This document shows, in pieces, positions 26,993 through 36,577 of a stretch of DNA of 64,000 nt. The notes under the pieces were generated by a model. The model was not told the origin of the DNA. It saw only the letters and a list, made by a program, of their open reading frames with translations, and made no database searches. The DNA is from Chitinophaga pinensis. Its GTDB lineage: Bacteria; Bacteroidota; Bacteroidia; Flavobacteriales_D; Crocinitomicaceae. Both the position numbers and the translations under genes were made by a program. The stretch covers positions 216,272-280,271 of the forward strand of contig CAMAZP010000001.1 in the NCBI GenBank assembly GCA_945863605.1, given 5' to 3'. Every line of letters begins with the position of its first letter. Position 1 is the stretch's first letter.

Positions 26993-28567
26993 ATGGAAAT
27001 ACCTGAAAGTAATCGCAAACCAAGTTCTAGAATTAAAAATCCTTCTGTTTTAACTGGAGATATCGGACGTATTCCACCGCAAGCGGTTGACACAGAGCAA
27101 GTTGTTTTAGGGGCAATGATGCTTGAGCGAAATGCTGTTAATGAAACAATCGACATTTTAAATCAAAATAGTTTTTATGATCCGAAACATCAATATATTT
27201 TCAAAGCTATAAAAGATCTTTTTGGTTCAACAAGTCCTGTTGATTTAGTTACAGTAACAGCTCGACTAATGAAAAATGGAGAATTAGAAGCAGCTGGTGG
27301 TGCAGCATATATTTCTTCACTGACGAATCGTGTTGCATCCTCTGCTCATATTCAATTTCACGCTCGAATTATTGCCGAAAAATTTATTAAAAGGGAACTA
27401 ATTCGTGTAAGTAGTGAAATCATTCGTGATTCTTTTGATGAAACAAAGGATGTTTTTGAATTATTAAATGCTGCAGAACAAGATTTGTATTCCATCGCTG
27501 AAAATAATATGAGCAAGCAAGTAGCCTCTATGTCAAGTGTTGTGCGTGATGCTATACAAGAAATTGAAAAAGCTTCTCAGAATTCAGATGGTATCTCAGG
27601 AGTGCCAACTGGTTTCTTCGACTTAGATAAGATAACTTCAGGTTGGCAACGTTCAGATATGATTGTATTAGCGGCTCGACCAGGTATGGGGAAAACTGCT
27701 TTTGTGTTATCAATGGCTAGAAATACTGCTGTTGATTACAATTTAGCTGTTGCGGTTTTTTCTTTAGAGATGTCTGCTGTTCAGTTAGTAAAACGTTTAA
27801 TTGCAAGTGAAGCTAGAATTGATGCACAGAAATTACGTAAAGGTGATTTGAAAGATCATGAATTTCAACAAATGCATTCACGTATAGCAAAACTTTCTTC
27901 TGCTCCTTTGTTTATTGATGATACACCAGGTTTATCAATATTCGATTTTCGAGCTAAGTGTAGAAGATTAAAGCAACAGCAAAAAATTCAATTAATTATA
28001 ATTGATTATTTGCAGTTAATGTCTGCCAAAGACGGAAAAGGAGGTGGTAATCGTGAGCAAGAAATTTCAACGATTTCTCGTTCGATTAAAGAAATTGCAA
28101 AGGAATTAAATGTTCCAATTATTGCACTCTCACAGCTAAGTCGTTCAGTGGAAACAAGAGGTGGAGATAAGCGTCCACAGCTTTCAGATTTACGTGAATC
28201 GGGTGCGATTGAACAAGATGCTGATATCGTTTCTTTTATTTATCGTCCTGATTATTATGGAATTACTCAAGATGATGAAGGACAATCATATAATGGAATT
28301 GGAGAAATAATTATTGCAAAACATAGAAATGGTTCGTTAGATCGAGTTCGTTTACGTTTCGTTCCAGAGTATGCACGATTTGAAAATCTTCATGAAATTC
28401 CAACTATTGAAACGTCTTCACATTTATCGAATGGAATTGCTGGATTTAATCAGAATTTGGAACAAAACACAGTAGTAATCGCTAGTAAAATGAATAGTAA
28501 AGATTATATTGATGAAAATGATGGCATAGATTTTAATAGTGATGTTATTGATGACAACCCTTTTTAG
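26993..28567 (+). CDS. dnaB: Replicative DNA helicase DnaB
   Basis: This 524-residue hexameric helicase unwinds DNA at the replication fork. The N-terminal domain begins GRIPPQAVDTEQVVLGAMMLE, and the RecA-like domain holds Walker A AARPGMGKTAF, VFSLEMSAVQLVKRL, Walker B LIIIDYLQLM and the DLRESGAIEQDAD motif. The start is ATG 26993; the family's N-terminal helix leaves little room for a later start. An Asp/Asn-rich C-terminal tail of about 40 residues follows the helicase core. Confidence 0.97.
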   Translation: MEIPESNRKPSSRIKNPSVLTGDIGRIPPQAVDTEQVVLGAMMLERNAVNETIDILNQNSFYDPKHQYIFKAIKDLFGSTSPVDLVTVTARLMKNGELEAAGGAAYISSLTNRVASSAHIQFHARIIAEKFIKRELIRVSSEIIRDSFDETKDVFELLNAAEQDLYSIAENNMSKQVASMSSVVRDAIQEIEKASQNSDGISGVPTGFFDLDKITSGWQRSDMIVLAARPGMGKTAFVLSMARNTAVDYNLAVAVFSLEMSAVQLVKRLIASEARIDAQKLRKGDLKDHEFQQMHSRIAKLSSAPLFIDDTPGLSIFDFRAKCRRLKQQQKIQLIIIDYLQLMSAKDGKGGGNREQEISTISRSIKEIAKELNVPIIALSQLSRSVETRGGDKRPQLSDLRESGAIEQDADIVSFIYRPDYYGITQDDEGQSYNGIGEIIIAKHRNGSLDRVRLRFVPEYARFENLHEIPTIETSSHLSNGIAGFNQNLEQNTVVIASKMNSKDYIDENDGIDFNSDVIDDNPF

Positions 28568-28651
28568 GAGTAAACGATTTAATTCGATATCAAATAAAAT
28601 TTGTTTTCGTCAAAAAAATTTAAAATCAGTATTGAAAAACATAATTACTTA

Positions 28652-29914
28652 ATGAAAAATATAATACTCGTATTTATACTTCTTTTAGTTGCACAATTAA
28701 AAGCAACTCAGATTTTAATTCCAATGGATGAGGCACAAAATAATCATCTTAAAGCATATGGAATTGCATTCTGGACACTTGAAAATGAAATAGTTATCGA
28801 ATGGTTGTTGAATTATCGAGGAGGTTCATTTCTAATACCTCATCTAAAAACCATAGAAGAAGAATTAATTATTCGCGGTGTACGTTATGACATTTTGACT
28901 GACGGACAAGTAAATACTATTCGAGCTCAAATTGCCAATCCAGAAGTGAATATGGAGATAGTACAATTGGAAAAAGCACCTAAAATTGCAGTTTACACAC
29001 CACCGAACAAGCAACCTTGGGATGATGCGGTAACACTTGTATTAGAATATGCAGAAATCAAGTACGACAAAATTTATGACTCAGCAATTGTTGTAGGAAT
29101 GTTGCCCAAATACGATTGGTTGCACTTACATCACGAAGATTTCACAGGTCAATATGGTAAATTTTACGGAAATGCTCGCTACCAAGCTTGGTATCAAGAA
29201 CAAGTAATGGTTGCAGAGCGTGATGCAAAAATGTTGGGATTCAAAAAAGTTTCTGAGTTGAAATTAGCAGTAGCTAAAAACTTAAAAAACTTTGTTATTG
29301 GTGGAGGTTTTCTATTTACAATGTGTAGTGGAACAGATAGTTTCGATATCGCTTTGGCTGCTCAAGGTGTTGATATTTGTGAGTCTGTTTTTGATGGCGA
29401 TCCTTCCGATGGAAGAGCTCAAGAAAAACTAGACTTTACTCAAACTTTTGCTTTTAAAGATTTTCATATTGATAAAAATCCGATGGTTTATGAATATTCT
29501 GATATTGATGGTTCTGATTTGAGGGTTAATCGTCTGATAACAGAACCTGTAGATCAATTCACACTTTTTGATTTTTCTGCTAAGTGGGATGTGGTACCTT
29601 CCATGTTGACACAATGTCATGTAGATGTAATCAATGGTTTTATGGGGCAAACTACCGATTTTAGAAAAGAATTCATCAAATCGAATGTTTTAATTTTAGG
29701 AGAAAATAAAGCTGCTGGAACTGCTAAATATTTACACGGTGAAATGGGGCAGGGTACATGGACTTTTTACGGAGGGCACGATCCAGAAGATTATCAGCAC
29801 TTTGTTGGCGACCCTGTTACTAATTTAAGTTTGCATCCGAATTCACCAGGTTATAGATTGATTTTGAATAACATACTATTTCCTGCAGCAAAAAAGAAAA
29901 AAAGAAAAACATAG
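28652..29914 (+). CDS. Secreted Bacteroidota protein often labelled asparagine synthetase B
   Basis: This 420-residue protein has a signal peptide (MKNIILVFILLLVAQLKA), which decides for ATG 28652. Homologues in Bacteroidota are, as I recall, named asparagine synthetase B. However, there is no N-terminal Cys2 glutaminase and no SGGxDS PP-loop, and an exported protein cannot fit that role. What is visible is a conserved C-terminal half: FVIGGGFLFTMCSGTDSFDIALAAQG, then GEMGQGTWTFYGGHDPEDYQH, reminiscent of the class I glutamine-amidotransferase/ThuA fold. The true activity is unknown. Confidence 0.7.
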   Translation: MKNIILVFILLLVAQLKATQILIPMDEAQNNHLKAYGIAFWTLENEIVIEWLLNYRGGSFLIPHLKTIEEELIIRGVRYDILTDGQVNTIRAQIANPEVNMEIVQLEKAPKIAVYTPPNKQPWDDAVTLVLEYAEIKYDKIYDSAIVVGMLPKYDWLHLHHEDFTGQYGKFYGNARYQAWYQEQVMVAERDAKMLGFKKVSELKLAVAKNLKNFVIGGGFLFTMCSGTDSFDIALAAQGVDICESVFDGDPSDGRAQEKLDFTQTFAFKDFHIDKNPMVYEYSDIDGSDLRVNRLITEPVDQFTLFDFSAKWDVVPSMLTQCHVDVINGFMGQTTDFRKEFIKSNVLILGENKAAGTAKYLHGEMGQGTWTFYGGHDPEDYQHFVGDPVTNLSLHPNSPGYRLILNNILFPAAKKKKRKT

Positions 29915-30030
29915 AATTTAAAAAAAATCATTGTTAAATCAATAGTTTTTGTTAAACTTGCGTCAATTCTTTATTACTAATAGGTTTTCTCTCGAATTCC
30001 TATCCAATCAAAAACAATTATACAATCTAA

Positions 30031-31935
30031 ATGGATCGTAAAACATTAGAGACAAAAAAAATCTCAGACCTAAGAGTTATCGCTGAAACTGTTGGAATTG
30101 AAAACGTAAGCGACTACAAAAAAGCCGATTTAATCAACTTGTTAATGGGCGTGGAAAAATCTAAGAAGGTAGAAGTTCAAGAAAAAGAAACACCTACTCT
30201 TTTTAATGAAACAGCTGATAACAATGAAGAAAATAAAGCTAAAAGAAAACGTAAAACAATCATTGTTGAAGCTCCTTTAAATGATGTAAATTCATTGTTA
30301 AATGAGGAAAAACAACAGATTACTATAGATTTGAAAGTTGAAAAACAAGACAAAATAGACAAAGAGGAAGTTACAACTCAATTATCGGAAGTAAAACCAA
30401 TTGACGAATTTATTGAAGTTACAGAGGGAAATCAAGTGAAGTTACCACAACATTCAAAGCACGAACAAAATTTAAAAGCAAATCGAAATAATCCAAATCA
30501 AAATAAACAAAGAATACAAGTTTTAGCTGTAGATTCTACTGAGGAAGCAATTGAAAATCAAATTTCAAATCAGAATCCGAATAAGAATTCAAATCAAAAA
30601 AATCCTCAGCATCAAAATAAATCCATTCACAATCGACATCAAGTAGAGAACTTGAATAATCAAGGAAATGGAGAGAATTTGAATCAAAATCCTAACCGTA
30701 ACCCGAATCAAAACCCAAATCAAAATCCGAACAGGAATCCCAACCAAAATCCAAATCAACATAACAATCTAAATACAGAGAAAATAGAAGAAAAAGTGCA
30801 AGAGGAAAACTATGATTTAGTTGGAATCGTTTCTGCTGAGGGTGTTTTAGAGGTTATCCAAGATGGATATGGATTTTTAAGATCCTCTGATTACAATTAT
30901 TTGCCTTCCCCAGATGATATTTATGTTTCACAAAATCAAATTAAATTGTTTGGTTTGAAAACTGGTGATACTGTTAAAGGTTCAATTAGACCTCCAAAAG
31001 AAGGTGAGAAATTTTTTCCTTTAGTGAAAGTTGAATCAATCAACGGTAGACATCCTTCCTACATTCGCGACAGAGTTCCTTTTCAATATTTAACTCCACT
31101 TTTCCCTTCCGAAAAATTCAAATTAACTGGTCACAAGCAAGAAACACTTTCTACTCGTGTGATGGATTTATTTGCACCAATCGGAAAAGGTCAACGTGGA
31201 ATGATTGTGGCTCAACCAAAGACTGGTAAAACAATGTTACTGAAAGATGTTGCAAATGCTATTGCAGCAAATCATCCTGAGACTTATTTGATTGTTTTAT
31301 TAATTGATGAACGCCCTGAAGAGGTAACAGATATGGCTCGTAGCGTTAAAGCGGAAGTTATTGCTTCAACCTTTGATGAACCAGCTGAACGTCATGTAAA
31401 AGTAGCAAATATGGTTTTGGAAAAAGCAAAACGAATGGTTGAATGTGGTCATGATGTTTGTATTTTATTAGATTCTATTACACGTTTAGCTCGTGCATAC
31501 AATACAGTTTCTCCTGCATCTGGAAAAGTACTTTCTGGTGGTGTGGATGCAAACGCACTTCATAAACCAAAACGTTTCTTTGGTTCAGCTCGTAAAATTG
31601 AAAACGGAGGTTCACTTTCCATTTTAGCAACAGCATTAACGGAAACAGGTTCAAAAATGGACGAGGTAATCTTTGAAGAATTTAAAGGTACTGGTAACAT
31701 GGAACTGCAATTAGATCGTAAAATTTCAAATAGAAGAATTTACCCTGCAATTGACATTACAGCATCTGGAACTAGAAGAGAAGATTTATTGGTTGGAAAA
31801 GATGTATTACAACGTATTTGGTTAATTCGTAAATTCATTGCCGATATGAATCCTGTTGAAGCTATGGAATTTATGAAATCTCATATGGAAAATACTATCT
31901 CCAACGAAGAATTTCTGATTTCAATGAATAGCTAA
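30031..31935 (+). CDS. rho: Transcription termination factor Rho with Asn-rich insertion
   Basis: This 634-residue RNA helicase ends transcription at Rho-dependent sites. The N-terminal Rho_N/SAP-like helices (about 1-38) are separated from the RNA-binding cold-shock domain ([15 protein letters not shown], about 272) by about 230 disordered residues. The middle of this linker is built of Asn-Pro-Asn-Gln/Arg repeats. The ATPase core is normal: Walker [45 protein letters not shown]. coli Rho is about 419 residues, so the linker accounts for the excess. Rho insertions are known in Bacteroidota. Confidence 0.97.
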   Translation: MDRKTLETKKISDLRVIAETVGIENVSDYKKADLINLLMGVEKSKKVEVQEKETPTLFNETADNNEENKAKRKRKTIIVEAPLNDVNSLLNEEKQQITIDLKVEKQDKIDKEEVTTQLSEVKPIDEFIEVTEGNQVKLPQHSKHEQNLKANRNNPNQNKQRIQVLAVDSTEEAIENQISNQNPNKNSNQKNPQHQNKSIHNRHQVENLNNQGNGENLNQNPNRNPNQNPNQNPNRNPNQNPNQHNNLNTEKIEEKVQEENYDLVGIVSAEGVLEVIQDGYGFLRSSDYNYLPSPDDIYVSQNQIKLFGLKTGDTVKGSIRPPKEGEKFFPLVKVESINGRHPSYIRDRVPFQYLTPLFPSEKFKLTGHKQETLSTRVMDLFAPIGKGQRGMIVAQPKTGKTMLLKDVANAIAANHPETYLIVLLIDERPEEVTDMARSVKAEVIASTFDEPAERHVKVANMVLEKAKRMVECGHDVCILLDSITRLARAYNTVSPASGKVLSGGVDANALHKPKRFFGSARKIENGGSLSILATALTETGSKMDEVIFEEFKGTGNMELQLDRKISNRRIYPAIDITASGTRREDLLVGKDVLQRIWLIRKFIADMNPVEAMEFMKSHMENTISNEEFLISMNS

Positions 31936-32474
31936 TGAAACTCCCAATTAAAGTTGGTATTGGTGCAGCACTCCTATGGATTGTGTTGAAAATGTTAGGT
32001 TTAGCAATAAACTTTTCAGTAGATGACATTAAGTTGTTTGTTTTTATCAATATGTTTTTGCTGACTGCTGCAATTGCGTATTCACTTTTTCAATTGAAAC
32101 GCAAAGAAATAGAAAGCAATCTATTAAATGATATCAAAAATGGAATGCTAGCTGGAGTTCCTTACACCTTGATTGTGAGTGTGTTTTTGTATTTTTATTA
32201 TGAAAAAATTTATCCTGATTTCAACGATAAGAAAATTCAGGAAATTGAATTGAAGATGCAAAATCCAAAAGTGATTAAGGAGATTCAAACTTCAAATCCT
32301 GCAATGGAAAATAAAAATCCAGAGGAGATTAAACGCGAAGTGATGGAAAATACAAAATCTATGTACAGTGCAAAATTTACGATGATTATTTCATTGTTGG
32401 CGTTAATGGTCTATTCAACCTTGAATTCAATGGTCATTGCAATTATTTTCCGACGAATTGTATTTAAAAATTAG
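31935..32474 (+). CDS. DUF4199 family membrane protein
   Basis: This 179-residue protein has about four transmembrane helices (first at IGAALLWIVLKMLGLAI) and a polar segment of about 50 residues after the third helix (EIELKMQNPKVIKEIQ...NPEEIKREVMENT). The helix spacing and this insert match DUF4199 of Bacteroidota. The function is unknown. Its ATG shares one base with the rho stop (TAATG), so translation is probably coupled to rho. Confidence 0.75.
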   Translation: MKLPIKVGIGAALLWIVLKMLGLAINFSVDDIKLFVFINMFLLTAAIAYSLFQLKRKEIESNLLNDIKNGMLAGVPYTLIVSVFLYFYYEKIYPDFNDKKIQEIELKMQNPKVIKEIQTSNPAMENKNPEEIKREVMENTKSMYSAKFTMIISLLALMVYSTLNSMVIAIIFRRIVFKN

Positions 32475-32528
32475 GTTCGATTAGGATCATAAACCTTTTC
32501 AATAAAAAACAAAAAGTATTTCTTACAA

Positions 32529-32556
32529 TGACAAATCAAATAAAAAATTTTTGTCA
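32529..32556. terminator. Weak hairpin between convergent genes
   Basis: TGACAAA (32529-32535) pairs with TTTGTCA (32550-32556) across a 14-nt AT-rich loop, in the gap between DUF4199 (+) and engB (-). The T tract is broken on both strands, so it would be a weak terminator at best. Confidence 0.3.
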
Positions 32557-32563
32557 CATGATT

Positions 32564-33154
32564 TTATTCTAAAATTGCTCCGATGTAATTTAAAATTGGT
32601 TCTTTCCCAAAGCCAGATTCACTTGAACTTGTGAAAACAGGTGGCAATTCGTCCCAATATTTCAACATTTCTTTACGGTATTTCGCAAGGTTTTTTTGAA
32701 GTGCTGTACTTGAAAGTTTATCTATTTTAGTGAAAACCATCGAAAAAGGAAGGCCTTTCTCACCGCACCAATTCATAAATTCAAGGTCAATTTGTTGCGG
32801 CTCAAGACGTGCGTCCAATAGCACAAACGTATTCATTAAGTTTTTGCGTTTCGTTAAATATTCGGAGATAAATTTCTCCCATTTGAAGCGCGCTGTTTTT
32901 GAAGCTTTAGCGTAACCATATCCTGGTAAATCGACCAAATACCATTTTTCATCAATCAAAAAGTGATTAATTAATTGTGTTTTCCCTGGCGTTCCAGAAG
33001 TTTTAGCTAGATTTTTCTTTCCCGTCAACATATTGATTAACGAGGATTTACCGACATTTGATCGACCAATAAAGGCAAATTCAAATTTTTCATCCGTTGG
33101 ACATTTGCTAATATCCGAATTGGAAACAACAAATACTGCATCTTTGATTTTCAT
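32564..33154 (-). CDS. engB: Ribosome biogenesis GTPase EngB/YsxC
   Basis: This 196-residue TRAFAC GTPase helps assemble the large ribosomal subunit. G motifs are all present: G1 [13 protein letters not shown]2 region [16 protein letters not shown]3 [12 protein letters not shown]4 FTKIDKLS. Length is that of single-domain EngB. A TATCTTTG box on the minus strand (33170-33163) lies 8 nt before its ATG. Confidence 0.96.
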   Translation of the reverse strand: MKIKDAVFVVSNSDISKCPTDEKFEFAFIGRSNVGKSSLINMLTGKKNLAKTSGTPGKTQLINHFLIDEKWYLVDLPGYGYAKASKTARFKWEKFISEYLTKRKNLMNTFVLLDARLEPQQIDLEFMNWCGEKGLPFSMVFTKIDKLSSTALQKNLAKYRKEMLKYWDELPPVFTSSSESGFGKEPILNYIGAILE

Positions 33155-33162
33155 AATTAGGA

Positions 33163-33170
33163 CAAAGATA
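33163..33170 (-). promoter_or_regulatory. -7 box of engB
   Basis: Reads TATCTTTG on the minus strand, an exact TAnnTTTG match, 8 nt before the engB ATG. No TTG lies at standard spacing upstream, so only the -7 element is supported. Confidence 0.45.
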
Positions 33171-33256
33171 ATAGGACTTTAGGATATTAGTGGATTGTAG
33201 TTTTTCAAATTAAATTCCACTGAAACATAATAATCAAAAGAAATTGTGATAATGAT

Positions 33257-33264
33257 TATTTTTG
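33257..33264 (+). promoter_or_regulatory. -7 box of the CYTH gene
   Basis: TATTTTTG, an exact TAnnTTTG match, 5 nt before the ATG at 33270. No TTG at the expected -33 spacing is visible. If used, the transcript would have essentially no leader. Confidence 0.42.
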
Positions 33265-33269
33265 TTTCA

Positions 33270-33722
33270 ATGAAAGAAATCGAACGCAAGTTTTTAGTGG
33301 ACAAAAGCCAATTGGGATTTATTCAATCACATAAAGGATATGCTATTGAACAAGCCTACATTCAAAATGAAAAAGATCGAACTATTCGAGTGAGAATTAA
33401 AGGAGAACTAGCATTTTTGACTTTGAAAATTGGGGTAGAAACACTGAGTAGAGATGAATTTGAGTATCAAATCCCATTAAAAGATGCTCAAAATATGATT
33501 GAATTATTGAATCTAAAATCACTTACAAAAACACGATATGAATTATCCTATGGAAATCATTTATGGGAAGTTGATATTTTTGAAGGAAAACTCAAGGGCT
33601 TGATTTTGGCTGAAATTGAACTAAAATCAGAACATGAAGATTTCGATATACCAGCTTGGCTTGGAAAAGAAGTTACTGATAATCCAGCCTATTTAAATGC
33701 TAGATTGATTGAATCTATTTAA
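33270..33722 (+). CDS. CYTH domain protein
   Basis: This 150-residue CYTH/triphosphate tunnel metalloenzyme-like protein has the EIERKFLVD signature (the ExExK motif) at residues 3-11 and later alternating charged strands (RTIRVRIKGE, LTLKIG, EVDIFEG, LILAEIELKSE). Such enzymes bind triphosphate compounds in a beta tunnel and act as inorganic triphosphatases or adenylate cyclases. The motif directly after the Met makes ATG 33270 the start, not the upstream GTG at 33246. Its substrate is not known. Confidence 0.88.
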   Translation: MKEIERKFLVDKSQLGFIQSHKGYAIEQAYIQNEKDRTIRVRIKGELAFLTLKIGVETLSRDEFEYQIPLKDAQNMIELLNLKSLTKTRYELSYGNHLWEVDIFEGKLKGLILAEIELKSEHEDFDIPAWLGKEVTDNPAYLNARLIESI

Positions 33723-33724
33723 AT

Positions 33725-33753
33725 AGGACGATTTCACACAAAATCGTCCTTTC
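33725..33753 (+). terminator. Hairpin terminator between CYTH and trxB
   Basis: AGGACGATTT (33725-33734) pairs perfectly with AAATCGTCCT (33741-33750) around the loop CACACA, followed by a short T-rich run. It lies 2 nt after the CYTH stop and 17 nt beyond the trxB end on the other strand, so it probably ends both convergent transcripts. Confidence 0.75.
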
Positions 33754-33769
33754 ATTATTTTGCAATAAT

Positions 33770-34714
33770 TTATTCTTTTGCTGCTAAGTAACGCTCTGCA
33801 TCTAGTGCTGCTATGCAACCAGTACCTGCTGCTGTAATCGCTTGTCTGTATGTTTTATCTGCGGCATCTCCGGCTACAAAAACACCTTGAACATTCGTTT
33901 TACTAGTTCCAGGTTGTGCATATTTAATGTAACCTGTCTCGTCAAGCTCGATATAATCTTTAAAAATAGCCGTATTTGGTTCGTGTCCGATTGCTACAAA
34001 AAAGCCAGTTGCGGAGATTTCATGTTCTTCATTTGTTTTATTATTAATAACGCGAACACCATTTACTAATTGACCATCACCTAAAACTTCTAGCGTTTCT
34101 GTATTGTATAAAATCTCTATATTTTCAGTTTTCTTAACACGATCTGCCATTATTTTTGAGGCTCTAAAATTTTTTCGCACAAGCATTGTCACTTTTGTAC
34201 ACAATTTAGAAAGATAATGAGCTTCTTCACAAGCTGAATCTCCAGCACCAACAATTACAACTTCTTGATTACGATAAAAGAAACCATCACAAACTGCACA
34301 AGCAGAAACACCACCACCAAGTTTCAAATACTTTTGCTCGCTTTCTAAACCTAGATATTTTGCGGATGCACCAGTAGAAATAATTACAGTTTCAGCATGT
34401 ATTTCTTTTCCATCATCTGCCCAACATTTATGAATTGATCCTGAAAAATCTACTTTTTCGATAAATCCAAAGCGAATATCTGTATCAAATCGTTTAGCTT
34501 GAGCTTCTAATTCAACCATCATTTCAGGGCCACTAATTCCGTTTGGGTAGCCAGGGAAGTTTTCTACTTCATTCGTAGTTGTTAATTGACCTCCGGGTTG
34601 AAGTCCTTGATACATAACTGGTTTCATATCTGCGCGTGCTGCATAAATGGCTGCTGTATATCCTGCTGGTCCTGAACCGATAATCAGGCAATGTACTTTT
34701 TCAATTGAACTCAT
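33770..34714 (-). CDS. trxB: Thioredoxin reductase
   Basis: This 314-residue flavoprotein reduces thioredoxin with NADPH. The FAD motif is LIIGSGPAGYTAAIYAARA, the redox-active disulfide is Cys139-Ala-Val-Cys142 in CAVCDG, the NADPH motif is VVIVGAGDSACEEAHYL and the C-terminal FAD motif is GVFVAGDAADKTYRQA. ATG 34714 is preferred to the in-frame codon at 34732 because the family begins just before the FAD motif. A TAATTTTG box (minus, 34737-34730) is 15 nt upstream. Confidence 0.95.
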   Translation of the reverse strand: MSSIEKVHCLIIGSGPAGYTAAIYAARADMKPVMYQGLQPGGQLTTTNEVENFPGYPNGISGPEMMVELEAQAKRFDTDIRFGFIEKVDFSGSIHKCWADDGKEIHAETVIISTGASAKYLGLESEQKYLKLGGGVSACAVCDGFFYRNQEVVIVGAGDSACEEAHYLSKLCTKVTMLVRKNFRASKIMADRVKKTENIEILYNTETLEVLGDGQLVNGVRVINNKTNEEHEISATGFFVAIGHEPNTAIFKDYIELDETGYIKYAQPGTSKTNVQGVFVAGDAADKTYRQAITAAGTGCIAALDAERYLAAKE

Positions 34715-34910
34715 TATTTTTTTTAAAAACAAAATTAATTAAACTTTGAAATCACGTAGTTTTAATTGTTAACAATTTAGTTAGCCCATATTATTTCTTT
34801 TTTATTTTAAATTGAAATGTTATAAAACAAATTAATTTTATTGGATGCAATAAACTTTTTCATAAATAAAAAAGGTATATTTAAATTATTCTAACTTTTA
34901 AAAATAAAAC

Positions 34911-35633
34911 ATGTATTCTGATGAGTTTCAATCAATCATAGATAGAAGAAGATCAAACCGACATTTTGACCCATTAATTCCTGTACCTCATGATATTATC
35001 AAACGAAGTCTTGAGCGTGCGATTTTGTCCCCAAATAGTAGCAATATGCAATTATGGGAATTCTATTGGATTCAATCTGAAGAAGAATTGAAAAAACTCA
35101 TACCTCTTTGTCTGAACCAATCAGCAGCAAAAACAGCACAACAAATGGTTGTTTTCGTAACACGTCAAGATAAATGGAAGGAGCGGGCAAAATGGAATTA
35201 TGATAAAATTGAAAATCAAATTAAAGGTGAACCTAGTAAATTAGAAAAGGGAGGATTGGATTATTATGGTAAACTTATGCGTTTAGTTTACGGCAATGAC
35301 CCTTTTGGTGCAATGACTTTATTGAGAAGATGTATTTGTTTTTTTGGTGGATTACGCAAACCATTTATGCGAATGGGAGGTAAGGCAGATCAACGAATTA
35401 GTGTACACAAATCATGTGGATTGGCAGCTCAAACTTTTATGCTTTCGATTGCGGCCGAAGGATTTGAATCTTGCCCGATGGAAGGATTTGATAAATTACG
35501 AGTTAAAAAAGCACTAAATTTACCACGAGGTGCAGAAATTAACATGATTATTTCAGTTGGAAAAGGCACAGAAAAAGGGGTATGGGGACAACGTTTTAGA
35601 GTTCCTTATGAAGAGGTCGTTTTTATAAAATAA
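34911..35633 (+). CDS. Nitroreductase family protein
   Basis: This 240-residue FMN-dependent oxidoreductase-like protein shows the family's opening FQSIIDRRRSNRHFDPLIPVP and LERAILSPNSSNMQLWEFYWI. Later it has GLAAQTFMLSIAAEGFESCPMEGFD, the C-terminal FMN-binding segment. Natural substrates of the family vary (quinones, flavins, nitroaromatics), and none is indicated here. It is divergent from trxB, 196 nt apart, and followed by prmC in the same direction. Confidence 0.9.
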   Translation: MYSDEFQSIIDRRRSNRHFDPLIPVPHDIIKRSLERAILSPNSSNMQLWEFYWIQSEEELKKLIPLCLNQSAAKTAQQMVVFVTRQDKWKERAKWNYDKIENQIKGEPSKLEKGGLDYYGKLMRLVYGNDPFGAMTLLRRCICFFGGLRKPFMRMGGKADQRISVHKSCGLAAQTFMLSIAAEGFESCPMEGFDKLRVKKALNLPRGAEINMIISVGKGTEKGVWGQRFRVPYEEVVFIK

Positions 35634-35677
35634 AAACAATAGTTTTCTATTAAATGTTTATATTTCCCCCAAAAAAA

Positions 35678-36538
35678 ATGTTTGTAAAAGACAATACAAT
35701 TTCAGCAGTAAAATCTTATTTTTTTTCACAATTAAATGTATTCAGTACTACAGAATTAAAATTTATGTGGGTTGAAGTTTTACGTAAACGATTTAATTGG
35801 ACCATTGCTGAAATATTTTTAAAAACAGATTTTCGTCTTTCAGAATCTGATTTGTTATATGTTAGATCGATTGTAAAACGGTTGAATGATAATGAACCAT
35901 TTCAATATATATTGGGTGAAACAGAATTTTATGGCCTTTCAATTAAGTGTGATAAACGTGCGTTAATTCCTCGACCTGAAACTGAAGAATTAGTAGATTG
36001 GATTAGTGAACATAAAACAGTTTCTAAAGCAATTGATGTTTGTTCTGGTTCAGGATGCATAGCTTTGGCATTAAAAAAGATTTTTAATAATGCTACAATT
36101 GTTGGAATTGATATTTCAATTGATGCAAATGATTTGGCTCGAATCAATGCAAAAAGAAATTTTTTAGAAGTCTCATTTGAAAATGCCGATGCACTTAATA
36201 TGAATTCACCTGTTTGGGATTCTTTTTTTGATTTGGATTTAATAGTGTCAAATCCTCCTTACATTCCCATTGAAGAACAATGTGAAATGTCAAAAAATGT
36301 ATTGGATTTTGAACCTCATATTGCTTTATTTGTTGATGGATTTTCTCCAATTATTTTTTATGAACGTATAGCTGATTTAGCACAACAAAAACTCAAATCT
36401 GGTGGATGGATTTATTTCGAATTACATTATAAATTTAGTGAAGTAGTGAAAAATTACCTAGAAAAAGTTGGTTTCAAAGAAATTGAAGTAAAAAAAGATT
36501 TACAAGGAAAAAATAGAATGATTCGTGCAATTAAATAA
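35678..36538 (+). CDS. prmC: Release factor glutamine methyltransferase
   Basis: This 286-residue methyltransferase modifies the GGQ glutamine of release factors RF1 and RF2. It has FQYILGETEFYGLSIKCDKRALIPRPETEELV, the SAM motif AIDVCSGSGCIALAL, and the catalytic NPPY motif in IVSNPPYIPIEE. An earlier in-frame ATG at 35654 exists; 35678 is chosen because the encoded N-terminus aligns better with the family's helical domain, and a TATATTTC element (35659-35666) would overlap the longer form. The start is uncertain by 8 codons. Confidence 0.92.
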   Translation: MFVKDNTISAVKSYFFSQLNVFSTTELKFMWVEVLRKRFNWTIAEIFLKTDFRLSESDLLYVRSIVKRLNDNEPFQYILGETEFYGLSIKCDKRALIPRPETEELVDWISEHKTVSKAIDVCSGSGCIALALKKIFNNATIVGIDISIDANDLARINAKRNFLEVSFENADALNMNSPVWDSFFDLDLIVSNPPYIPIEEQCEMSKNVLDFEPHIALFVDGFSPIIFYERIADLAQQKLKSGGWIYFELHYKFSEVVKNYLEKVGFKEIEVKKDLQGKNRMIRAIK

Positions 36539-36577
36539 ATACGAAATTGTTAGCTAAAATTATATTTAATTATTTTT

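Noticed and set aside
35654..35677. Longer prmC start at 35654
   Set aside because: The extra eight residues (MFIFPPKK) do not match the family N-terminus, and a -7-like element overlaps them; kept as an alternative only.
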